Assembly (NCBI GenBank): GCA_009801015.1
Contig: VHZZ01004448.1
Span: forward strand, 1 to 32,778
Length of the DNA stretch: 32,778 nt
Origin: Silene noctiflora
Taxonomy: Eukaryota; Streptophyta; Magnoliopsida; Caryophyllales; Caryophyllaceae
Direction of reading: 5' to 3'
Positions 1-10,200 of this stretch are shown piece after piece. The stretch's first letter is position 1. Each line of letters opens with the position of its first letter. The notes below the pieces were generated by a model. That model was not told the origin of the DNA, searched no databases, and worked only from the letters and a program-made list of their open reading frames with translations. The translations under genes and the position numbers were made by a program.

Positions 1-272
1 ACTGGAACCTTGCTAGAGTTGCCAACATACACGACCACTTTCTCATCTACATCTTTAAGCTCCTTGAAAAGATCCTTATTGGTACAAATATGGCGTGTAG
101 CTCCCGTGTCAACAAACCACTCTACCAAGTTTCCAACCAGATTTATTTCTGAGACCATTGCAGCAATAATATCATTACCTTCACTTGAGCCTTCGACAAC
201 ATTAGCTTGTGGCTTGTTAGATTTGTAATTCTTGTATCCACCACGTTGATTATTGTCTTTCTTTTGGAATTT
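1..272 (-). pseudogene. Start of copia pol: aspartic protease segment, in gag frame after a stop
   Basis: Immediately after the TGA at 273-275 the same minus-strand frame stays open to the window edge. It contains the retropepsin active-site motif WFVDTGAT (the DTGA codons lie at 99-110), the usual copia protease context. The protease would cleave the gag-pol polyprotein. Because it is in frame with gag, a single substitution is the simplest cause of the break; a sequencing or assembly error, or stop readthrough, are alternatives. The rest of pol is outside the window. Confidence 0.75.
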
Positions 273-1220
273 TCAGCCAGATGCATTATTGCGACTCCCT
301 TGACTTTGTTGTTTTTGCTCATATGCTTTCTTTGCAATGCATTTGAAAGCGGGATGGTCAGGCTTGTCACACCACCAACAATTTCCTGTCATCGTCTTAT
401 TTGGTTTATCATAATTTTGCGGCTTGTTGTAATGATCATAGCTCCTCTTGTTCGTACCTGTATTCCTGTATTCAACAACATTAGCTTTAACAGTGTTAGT
501 AGCATTAGTCCTGGCACGATCCTGACTCCTTGTAGCATCCTCGATCTTGATATGACCAATCAGNTCCTGCAACTTCATATCCTTCTTTTTATGCCTCAAA
601 TGCTTCTTATACTCATCCCAAGAAGGAGAAGGCAACTTCTCAATAAGAGCATTAGCCTGCATATACTCGCATAACACCATCCCTTCACCAAGAATTTCAG
701 AAACCAGATTTTCATACTCATGAATTTGATCCATAATTGGTTTACCATCAGTAATTTCGAATTTTAACCATCTTGCTACAGCATACTTTTTTGTACCGAA
801 ATCATCCGACCCATATTTTGTTTCTAAAGCATCCCATATCCCTTTTGCGGTTTTAGTTTTGCAATAGATGTCAAACAAACTGTCGACCATATAATGTAGC
901 ATAACACCTCTAACAGTCCTATTGTCTTTTGCAGGTTTNTTATCGGGTTTGACAATTTCAGACGAACTAGACTCTTCAGTTGATTGTGGTTCTTGAAACA
1001 AAACATAATCAATTTCATACTGTGAGAAATAGAACAGAATTTTTTCAGACCATCTCCTATAATTTTTCCCATCTAAGAGTTCCATTTTAGTAAGATCAGG
1101 AACGATTTTGTGATGCATATTGAAATGGTTAACAAAATTATTAGGAGTAGTAGTAACAATTTCTCGATTGACATTGGAATCATCAGAATTTCCGGATGGG
1201 TTTGTCATTGTTAAAAACAA
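273..1220 (-). CDS. Retrotransposon gag polyprotein (copia type, UBN2/DUF4219-like)
   Basis: This 315-residue ORF begins MTNPSGNSDDSN. Residues about 46-75 contain the LLDGKNYRRWSEKI pattern typical of the DUF4219/UBN2 gag domain of plant copia elements. A CCHC zinc knuckle, CWWCDKPDHPAFKC (C-x2-C-x4-H-x4-C), lies near residue 283, as in nucleic-acid-binding gag proteins. The product would form virus-like particles and package element RNA. The ORF ends at a TGA (273-275) just after the knuckle, while the same frame then continues open into a protease segment, so the stop interrupts what is normally one gag-pol ORF. Two residues are unknown because of N bases. The ATG at 1220 is the first in the frame, about 50 nt inside the presumed LTR edge. 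Confidence 0.85.
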   Translation of the reverse strand: MFLTMTNPSGNSDDSNVNREIVTTTPNNFVNHFNMHHKIVPDLTKMELLDGKNYRRWSEKILFYFSQYEIDYVLFQEPQSTEESSSSEIVKPDXKPAKDNRTVRGVMLHYMVDSLFDIYCKTKTAKGIWDALETKYGSDDFGTKKYAVARWLKFEITDGKPIMDQIHEYENLVSEILGEGMVLCEYMQANALIEKLPSPSWDEYKKHLRHKKKDMKLQXLIGHIKIEDATRSQDRARTNATNTVKANVVEYRNTGTNKRSYDHYNKPQNYDKPNKTMTGNCWWCDKPDHPAFKCIAKKAYEQKQQSQGSRNNASG

Positions 1221-1271
1221 AAGAAAACAGTATTGTAAGCAAAGATCAGAAAGTTATTAACTGATTTAGAT

Positions 1272-1900
1272 TGTAGGAAATATAACTTATCTGACCAAGA
1301 ATGACCTTAAATCGAGACGTCGTGTAAGACACTGCCCTAAATCAGTTAGACTCCCACACAGGTGCTCCTTGGGTTTCGTGGTCACCGATTCCAGGGTTAA
1401 CGTCTCCTTCCGCGCAATGGTGCACTCCACAGACGGAAGTGAGAACTGTTCTCAGTAAACCGACATTTAGAAGAGTAGTATATGAAGAAGTATTGTGTGA
1501 AGTTTTTTCTGATAATAATACAGGAGTAAGATAGTTTATTTTATAGAAGAGGAAAGGCTCCAACAACCATAAAAACGGCAGAATATTGGTCTTAATGCCA
1601 GCAATCAAAACGTAATAAGAGCAAATTTTATTGCGTGTAATAAAGTCATAATGACTATATTGTAACAGCTAGAATCCGAGGTAAATGTTTGGACCCGGAG
1701 CAAAAACAACGCCACACCACACCGCGCACGTGTCACGAGCCGGACGGGCGGCGCGCGTGGGAAGAACTAAAGCTTCTCCACTATTATCTAGTTAACACTA
1801 GATAACTCACTTCCATATATAAGGTAGTGACACCCCCACTATTCTACCAATGTGGGACAAGTGTTCTACCTTAANNTTGGAGCAACCACTTACTCCAACA
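1272..1900 (-). repeat. Probable 5' LTR of the copia element
   Basis: On the minus strand the segment starts TGTTGGAGTAAG and ends ATTTCCTACA, giving the expected TG...CA ends and a near-perfect terminal inverted repeat (TGTTGGA against TCCTACA read in reverse complement). It holds a TATA-like ACCTTATATATGG around 1808-1820. The outer end is at the CCAACA of 1895-1900. No standard TGGTATCAGAGC primer-binding site follows the inner end, so the inner boundary is less certain and could lie nearer the gag start. There is no second LTR to compare with. Confidence 0.55.
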
Positions 1901-3031
1901 CCAGCTAAATTTTCAACATGTTCACATCTTTATTCAATATGTAACCATAGTCAATACCATTATTAATGCAAACAAACAATTCCAAATTTGTATCATATGA
2001 TTTCTTACAACTATCCTCAGAATGTAACTATTTCAAATGGATAAGTGGCCATTTCAACCGTGTAATCATTAACTATTACCAATTTTTTGCAACATGCAAT
2101 CAACATACCGTAGACCCCTTCTTTCCCAACGACCTTCTTCCCGTGCACATTTCTCCCCGCCTCGGTTGTCATCTTGGTAGCTGCATCATCACTCTCTGCA
2201 TTCCAACCATGCAATTTATAAGAGTAATAAGAAATCAGTAAATGCTCCAAATATTCCCATAACCATGGAAAATCAACCTGATTTATCAAAAAACCATAAA
2301 AACGTCCTTTTTTTTACCCAAAACCCAGAAAATCAATTTATTTATCTAATACCCAGAAAATACTCATATACTCCATACAAAAGGATTCTTACCCCAAATT
2401 TATTCCCCTTTTTTAATTTTATGCATGTACTCACATCTGGAACCTAATTTAAAAGTAAACCCTAAATTTAACCCACTTTATATACCCATAATAATAAAAA
2501 ATCGCAGTGATTCTAAATATTCAAATAAAATGCATGTTCTAAACGTTAACTTTGATCGTGCTTCCCTTGATGTTTTCTTTGCCATTGTTTTTTTGTCACC
2601 ATTTTTTTTCATTTTGATGATGAAGATGACTACTATGTCATGGGTTTTGGGCATTTTGATGATGAAGAAATAAGAAAATGAAGAAATAAGAAAATGAAGA
2701 AAGAGGTTGAAGAGGAAGGAAAAGGAAGAGAGAAGAAAATGAAGAGACTCAAATAGTGAAATCCTAGAGTGATTATGGCGCCTGCTTTTGTGCATTGGGA
2801 AAGTAAGATCTTTATATATATTTTTTTAATTGTAAATGTCAAATCTAAGTCAACCTACTATCCTCTATACGCCATTTGCACATTACCTATTCATTTACCA
2901 TTTTCACTTAATATAGTACTATCAGGTTCGTTTTAAGCTTACGACGGATACGACCCGTCATAAGCAAGACTAATTGTTGAATGATAAAGTATGAGGAAGA
3001 GAGAAAAAATGCTTCTTTTTTTAATTGATAA
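1901..3031. other. Non-coding stretch upstream of MSH5, no recognised gene
   Basis: No convincing gene was seen. The longest ORFs (2017-2289 minus; 2478-2795 minus) have no family motif and are partly low-complexity. 2640-2745 is a purine-rich AAGAAATAAGAAAATG-type simple repeat. 2936-2962 carries TTACGACGGATACGACCCGTC, a short imperfect palindrome; its ACGACGG core reads as CCGTCGT on the plus strand near 23551, which suggests scattered TE debris. Confidence 0.5.
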
Positions 3032-3060
3032 CTAGTATTGGTGCCCGGCTTCGCCCGGAC
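3032..3060 (-). mobile_element. Helitron-like 3' terminus (hairpin + CTAG|T)
   Basis: On the minus strand a GC-rich potential hairpin, CCGGGCGAAGCCGGGC (one G-G mismatch), is followed by ACCAATA and then CTAG, with a host T next. This matches the Helitron 3' end rule (short hairpin about 10 nt before CTRR, insertion between A and T). The body would extend to higher coordinates, but I found no definite 5' TC end; a GC-rich segment at 4057-4081 may be another terminus. There is no rep/helicase ORF, so at best this is a non-autonomous copy. Confidence 0.35.
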
Positions 3061-3269
3061 TATCTTTATTTAGCATTAACATTTATATTCAATTATATAA
3101 AACTACATTAAAGTTGCATAACTCATAAATTTTTCATTAATATATTTTTCTATGTCATATCTTTAAATTACGATGAAATAAATTATGAGACAAATTCACT
3201 ACTCCCATTATTAATATTTTACTTAAATTGTTTGGTTAGTTCATTATTCATATATACTTTCTTTTGTTG

Positions 3270-3425
3270 TTAATATTGATAATTTCACTACTCTCGTTAT
3301 TACTACTGTTACTTTCACTACTCTCACCGTAATTATTGTTACTTTCACTACTGCCGCATTAATATTGATAATTTCACTACTCCCGTTGTTACTTCTATTA
3401 CTTTCACTACTTCCCTCACTATTCA
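3270..3425. repeat. Degenerate minisatellite, TTTCACTACTC units
   Basis: Five or six irregular copies of a roughly 30-36 bp unit built around ACTTTCACTACTCYCGTTATTAT repeat head to tail, with the TTTCACTAC core recurring almost exactly. The array is AT-rich and non-coding. The ORF read through it (3244-3444 minus) is repetitive translation with no sign of a gene. Confidence 0.65.
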
Positions 3426-3866
3426 AATGAGTAATTACTATCATATTACTATATATCTAATGTTATTACAATTCTTTTCACTACTAACATAATTACTTTT
3501 ACTATTTATACATGCAATTTTAAGAGACTTATATATTTATACAAACATATTACATATATGCGTTAAATCTAGCTTGATTTATTTATCTTTTAATAGTTTC
3601 CAAAATATAACATACTTATATTATATTTGTCTACGTTAAATAATTAACATTCTTTATACTAATTTATGCCATAGGTGGGGCATGTTTATTTTAAGGAAAA
3701 TCACCATATTCTCGTGTTATCTAAATTTATATTTCAACAAAAATTATATAATATTTACATTGAAGTTCCTTGCCCAGGTCAATCACACAATGCTATAAAT
3801 TAAAACTATATAATATAATTAATTTGTATAAATTTATTTAATTACATAGAAATCTCTTGATTTCAG

Positions 3867-3868
<2 letters not shown>

Positions 3869-3904
<36 letters not shown>
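3869..3904. repeat. (AT)n microsatellite
   Basis: About 18 uninterrupted AT dinucleotides, a slippage-prone simple repeat in the upstream region of MSH5. Confidence 0.95.
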
Positions 3905-3909
<5 letters not shown>

Positions 3910-4121
3910 ATGGATTATTGTATACTTATTTATAATGCCTATTACCTATAATACAAAAAACTAATATTTAAAAAATATTAATTTATAACTAAAAATATAA
4001 AATATCATATTTCAATTATAATATTTTTCACCAATTATAATAATAAAAAATATTCAGGCCGCGAAACGCGAGTAAAACTCGCATTTGAATTTGGTTTAAA
4101 TATGAACAAAAGGTATAATTG

Positions 4122-4129
4122 TATAAATA
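4122..4129 (+). promoter_or_regulatory. Probable TATA box of MSH5
   Basis: TATAAATA lies about 115 nt before the MSH5 ATG. It is followed by CT-rich sequence (4160-4200), a common plant 5' UTR character. This would leave a leader of roughly 80-90 nt. The distance fits, but no transcript data support it here. Confidence 0.45.
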
Positions 4130-4242
4130 AGAGCGAGATAAACGGCCCTCAAATCTTTCACTATAGTGTCTCTGTAGTCTCTAGTCTCTAGTCTCTTCCA
4201 CCATCCTATCACACATTCTGGTCATCTTCTCAACTGTCAACA

Positions 4243-7200
4243 ATGGAGGAAGAAATTGATGAAGCCGAATCGCAATCTCAGGTTATTTCTCTCATCTTTA
4301 TATCATTTTCTTCAACTTTATTGTTCATACTTCACCGAAATTGCATTTTCTAGTAGTTCAACATCATGTTAACCTCGATTTTATGTTCCATTTGCTTCAA
4401 TTTATCACTCTTTTTGCTGATTTTTTTTTTCTATGTGTGATGCTGATTGATTGTTCGTAATTTCTCGTACAAATTCAACCGCACAAATTGTCCTATTTAG
4501 TTACTCGTATTGATTTTATTGGAGTTTTGATAATCTTCGTTTATGTGGTAATGATGTGCGAAATTATTGTATGCGACGTGAATTAAGGTTTTATCCGTAA
4601 ATTAGATTATAATTTTATCTCCTCAACTTGTGGAGATTGTCGTAATTTGGTTTGCCTGTTTCTGAGTTGATCGTTGTTTGATTAGTTTTCATTTAGATTA
4701 GCAAGGAAAGGATTGAGTTCATTTTCATACGTTTGTTGAAAATAAGTGAGTAATTTTGAACGAAGGTATGAAAATAGGATGAATGGAGGGAGTATCAGGT
4801 ATATTTAGGTAACCGACAGACGAATAATTGATCTTCTTGCTGATTAGAAGTAAAGTATGATTATTGTCTGTCTTTTCACATTATACAGAACTAAAATTCA
4901 CAATTCTGCTATGTTTTCTCCATATGAAGGTAATTGTTAGTTTATTGAAATATAAGGATTGAGTATCAGGTATATTTCCACACGTTTGTTAAAGTAAGCA
5001 AGCATAAATTTGAACAAACATATGGAAATGGGTGACTAGAGGGAGTATTAGGTAGATTTAAGTAGCACGGATGAATACATGATCTTCTTGATGATTATAA
5101 GTAAAGTATGATTATTGACCATCTGTCATGTTATACAGAACTGAAATTCACAATTCTTCTAGTGTTTTCCCTGTATGAAGGTAATTGTTGTGTTTTATCG
5201 AAATATAATATTGATTGTGAAGATACACTTTGAACTTTTCTAAATAGTGTATATAGGAGGCTCAATATGCCATACAGAGATCACACAGGCTAGTTTGGCA
5301 TTGAGGTAAAGAGGTGTTTGGAGATGTAAAGAACATAGTCTATAACGTTGTTTGTAAGTTGAACAAGATGTGGTTCATCGACATGAGGGATAAGGGATGT
5401 AATGATGTTTAAGGACCTTCTATTATTGTACTTATTATCCACTGGATATATGAACGACGAGTGTAGGAGGAAACCATTGTATAATTAATCTGTAATAGGG
5501 CAAAAATCGAGGACGACCATTGAGAATTTTAGCCTTTATTTTCTGTAAAAAATATTAGTTACATGGAATAAGGTTAAATATAAGTAAAAAAAACACTGAA
5601 ACAACATTCTGATCTTAGATTTTCTTTCAGAGTTACTCTACAACAACCTACCTTTAGCCTATCATCAACTGCCAGAAATTGATGTGCTTTCTTTCATCAT
5701 TTATGCAGGTTTACATGGCCTGTGTTGTGCATGGTTATAGGTATGTCTAATGCAATATATTACTCCTTAAATGCTTAATTCTGTAAAGAGTGCTATTGTG
5801 GTACTTGCCTCCTAAGCTTCTGGTCGACCGTTATTAATGTCTAATTTGAAGAATTATGTTATTCATTAATATTTACTGCAACACGACCCACGTGCCATTG
5901 GACTAGATGGTTAGACTCAAAAACCTGTGTAATGCTCTGGCCATTTGCTAACCATTTCCATTGTATTTGACAGAATCGGAGTCTCCTATTACGATTCGAC
6001 TATTAGGCAACTTAATGTGCTTGAATTTTGGGAGGATGGTGCAGATTATCCTCTAATTGATTTGGGTTGGAGATTCTATCTTATAATCGTCATATTGTTC
6101 ATTGATGAAGTAATGTAGCTTGGTATTGTCCATGTCATGGTATTAAAATATTGTTTTTGACTTTGGTATTTCTACAGTGAAATATCAGGCCCAACCTGCG
6201 ATCATTTACACCAGCACCAAAAGTGAAGAAGCGTTCTTATCGGCTTTGCAGAGAAATGGTATGTGGTCTATTCTGCATTTGTCAAAGCCATCAATTTTGT
6301 AATCCTATAACAAAACGTTGCAGATGGAATGGACTTGGCACCCACATTGAAGCTAATGAAAAGTTCAATATTTAGTTACGAGCAAGCTTGGCACAGGTTC
6401 ATATTCTTGTAGTTTTCTGCAACATTGATCTTGAGCTGCGTGATGTTGATTCTTAAAAATCTTGAACAGAAAGCTTCAAGATCAGCTGCAATTATTATTG
6501 AAGCCTTTCATTCTACCTATATCCATAGTTTAGCTCCTTCCTGTTTTGTAATTGAGTGATCTGGATTTGGGACCTTATTGTTTGGAGCATTGAGATGCTG
6601 CTTCACTTTCTTGCACTGCTAAATTGAATATGAAACGCCAAGTGGTCCATTTAATACTGTATAGTCATTAGTTTTTGGGAGTGTTATTTTGCTGCAAGGT
6701 GATGTCAATTTGGCATGAGATGTATATATATTTGTATTAGTAATCCCTGGATTTGTAACGGGGCCCTGAAAAAGGGAAGAAAATGAGAAAATGATAACAT
6801 TGTTTTACTTGTCAGTCCTCTTTAAAAATGTAGTGAAAGTGGTACTGAGTTTATTTTGAGTATATGATTATTGGCAAGTTTCTAAAATGCTCGTGGAGTT
6901 TGTCTTTTTCTTTCTTTTTAAATTCTCACTCATTTTGTGAATATCATAGGTTGATATATCTTAGAGTTTCGGGAATGGATGATGGATTGAGCGTTAAAGA
7001 GCGAATAACCTTTGTAAGTTTCCACTCTCTCTTCAGCTGCATTCTGCACTCTAGAAATAAACGTGTTAGGCATCCACTATAAGCACACACTTATTAGTGA
7101 GTCATATTTCGCACATCCATCAACAATGTACTTCATTACTTCGGATTAGACTTAGCAAACAAGTCACTCAGGTCACGTGTGGCTCTGGTCATTTATGGGG

Positions 7201-10200
7201 GCACTGCGATCAGATCATTTTGGAGATTAGTCAATTTGAGTTGGATCATTTCCGGGTCGGGTCATTTTTGGGACGGGTCATTCTGGTCATTGCGAGTCAG
7301 TTTGGGTCATAATTATAAAAAAGCTCCTGGTTTCAACTTTCAAATCAGTCATTATGGGTATTTTCGTATCGCTTCAGTCTGAATTGGGACATATTAGGTT
7401 TGGGTCAAATTTGGGTTGTACTTCTCCGGTTCGGATTGCATTTAGGTTGGGCTAACTAGGATCAGGTTCATTCCGCTCAGTTCGCTTTTTCCACATCTAA
7501 ATGGATCTAATCACGTGAGTCAGCAGGTATGATATGTGCGATACTGCTCAACAATGGACAGTTTGCATAATACATTGCATTAAAGCGGCAGCTATTTGAA
7601 GGCTATTTTGCTCAGTTAAAATCATTGCCATTAACATTGCACTAAAGGAGAGTGAATCCCCTTGCTTTACTTCATCCAATTTATAATTTTTCGAAATTGT
7701 CATTCATATCATAAACATTTAGACTTTCTGGTGCTACTATAATGATAATCCTCTGATTATTCTAACCAAACCCAATATTTTTTGCCCTGCGAGTCACGTA
7801 TTTTAAAGTGGGCAAACAGCTAGAGATGGATTGAGTTCTTTATTGTAGAATTCCCTTTTATTACATTTTCCGAATGTAATTGTTTGATTTTTATCTGTAA
7901 TGACTCTGTCAATGGAAAGTATTTAACCAATTCTGCCAGGTCTCTTATATACTTATCCATTTTTGTGTTTTTTTTTTGTTTTTGGTTTTCTGTCAGCTTA
8001 GTTCCATGATGGATATAGCAAGCGAGGTTCAAGTTCGAGCTAGTGGGGGTCTTCTTGCAATATTGGAGAACGAAAGAATTGTTGACACCCTTGAACCCAT
8101 GGAATATGGAGACACGTCAATTGCCATTGATTCTGTATCTGAAGTTTCACTGTATCCTCTAGTGTACTGTTGATATGATGGTTTGAAGGATAATATTTTG
8201 TTATGCTTTATAGTTTATATTGGAGATATCCTGAGATGCAATTATATACTCCCTCCATCCCAATCGTTTGTTTGCCTTTGATTAACATACTCCTCACTAG
8301 AATAAAAAAGGCAAATAAATGATTGGGACAAAGGGAGTACTATGCCGAATATAGTATCCTAGCTCTTTTGGGATGCATTGTATACAAAGGCTGTCCATAG
8401 TTTTTCTTGACATAAGACAGAAATAAATTCCTTAAACTTGATGCCGCAGCTCATGAAGCACTACAGATTTTCCAAATTGATAAGCATCCTAGCCATATGG
8501 GCATTGGTCGATCAAAAGAAGGGTACCTTTTATTTTTGTTGGTCTTGTGTTCTTAAGTTGTGCACTAATGTAATCTGAGTAGCTATTTTTTTAATTTGCA
8601 GGTTTTCTGTTTTTGGTGTTATGAATAAGGTACAGGACTACAGGCTCTTTTCTGCTATTCCTTACTGATAATATTGTTTCTGAATTTGGTATGGCTGCTT
8701 TTCTTTCTTCGCAGTGTGTCACACCAATGGGTCGACGTCTCTTGAGGTAAGCTTGCCCGATAATTATGATAATATTTGAATAACTTGACACAATAATTAC
8801 AAAGAGCTCAGGCACATGGTGTCCTGTTATGCAGAAACTGGTTCCTCCGGCCTATACTTGACCTGGAAATTCTAAACAGTCGACTTGATGCTGTATCCTT
8901 CTGCATGACTTTTGTAGGCAGTGCAAATTGTAAACCTGTTTTGGTGTGATAAACTCCTTACAGTAGATGTTTTGATAATAGAAAGTTTTTCAGAACCTAT
9001 ATGTTCACGTGAATGTATTGGATACAGAGCTCTTTGCGGAGTAAGTGCAAACCTGTCTGACTAACTTCAGAAGGAACTTTTCGTATGTGCAAGTATGTTT
9101 TTAGTTTGTTACTTCATAAACGAGCAAGGATTCGAGGATTCAACACTTGGAGTGACAGAGAATTGAATAATATAGCTATGTTGAATTGTTAAAGCTGGGT
9201 GCTTCGAGAGAGTCGAGTGTTCTGACTGATATGGGGATCCTTGGGGATAAGGGCGCGTCAGACTAGTATTGGCTTAGAGAGTGCTGATAACTGAACTTTC
9301 TTGGTGACTGGCACGGGTATTCCTTGCAGATTCTCTTTGATGATCTTCCATACATCCCACCAAGAAACCAAGAACGACTTCTATGTTAATTCTAAATTAA
9401 TAAAAGGAGAAGAGATGGATGGATTAAATGGATCATAGCAGAGATGCGATTCTGTTGGTTTGATGATGATAAATGATGATTTGAATTTTCTTAATGTTGT
9501 GAAGATAACCTTTTTCTTATATTCTGGAGAACTGATAGTCTCTTTACGTGGTACACTGAAGTCCATAAAAGATGTTCCATACCTAGTCAAGGTACCACAC
9601 TTTTTCTCTCTCTGTGCTCCTGTCATGTAATTTCCTTACCCAATTCCATATTCGAGGTCATCTTTTATGTCTGAGTTCTGACACTTTACTTCATAGCACT
9701 CAGAATGTTTGAGAATTATTTACTTCAGTTATAAGTATCTACCTGCTTTATTGCAGAAATTTAACTCTCCAAGCTCATTATGTACGAGTAGCGATTGGGC
9801 AGCATTTTTAAAGGTCAGTAGCAGGTTCTTTAAGTGATTTTTTGGTGAAATATGTGGAATCTGTCAAGGCTTTGACTCTTCACAGTGGTTTGGTTAGTTT
9901 GACAATCTTCATTGTTTCGAGTGTCTGGCTTTGTATTTATAACTGTTAGTTAGGCGTGGATGTTTCTCAAGAAATATCTATGGAGTACGTTCTTTACACC
10001 ATATCAACATGCTGAGTTGGTGTGACCTATCATATTTACATCTTGTATTATATAAGAAAAAGAAAACTGTGATAAAACATTTCATCTCCCAAATTCTGCG
10101 CATTCTATCTACATCCTTTCTGCTGCAGCTGCTTTGACCCAAAACTTCCTGTTCCTGCTATCCTGGATCAACATCCCTGCGTTATATCCTTTTCCCTCAG

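Larger units (their letters stand above)
1..1900 (-). mobile_element. Ty1/copia LTR retrotransposon, 5' part (LTR, leader, gag, start of protease)
   Basis: The element reads right to left. A probable 5' LTR (1272-1900) is followed by a short leader, a gag ORF starting at 1220, and the first part of protease running off the left edge of the window. The order LTR, gag, zinc knuckle, protease fits a copia element; the integrase/RT order that would prove it lies outside. The 3' half and second LTR are not visible, so target duplication and age cannot be assessed. Three undetermined positions lie in or near it (564, 939, 1875-1876). The single gag-protease stop suggests a non-autonomous or recently inactivated copy. 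Confidence 0.85.

Noticed and set aside
1342-1608. 88-residue ORF between the copia LTR ends
   Set aside because: It lies entirely inside the presumed LTR and shows no protein motif.
2017-2289. 90-residue minus-strand ORF
   Set aside because: No family motif, no upstream promoter-like context and no codon bias visible; treated as chance.
3244-3490. CRISPR-like spacing of repeats
   Set aside because: The repeats are short, degenerate and separated by AT-rich text of uneven length in plant DNA; a minisatellite explains them.
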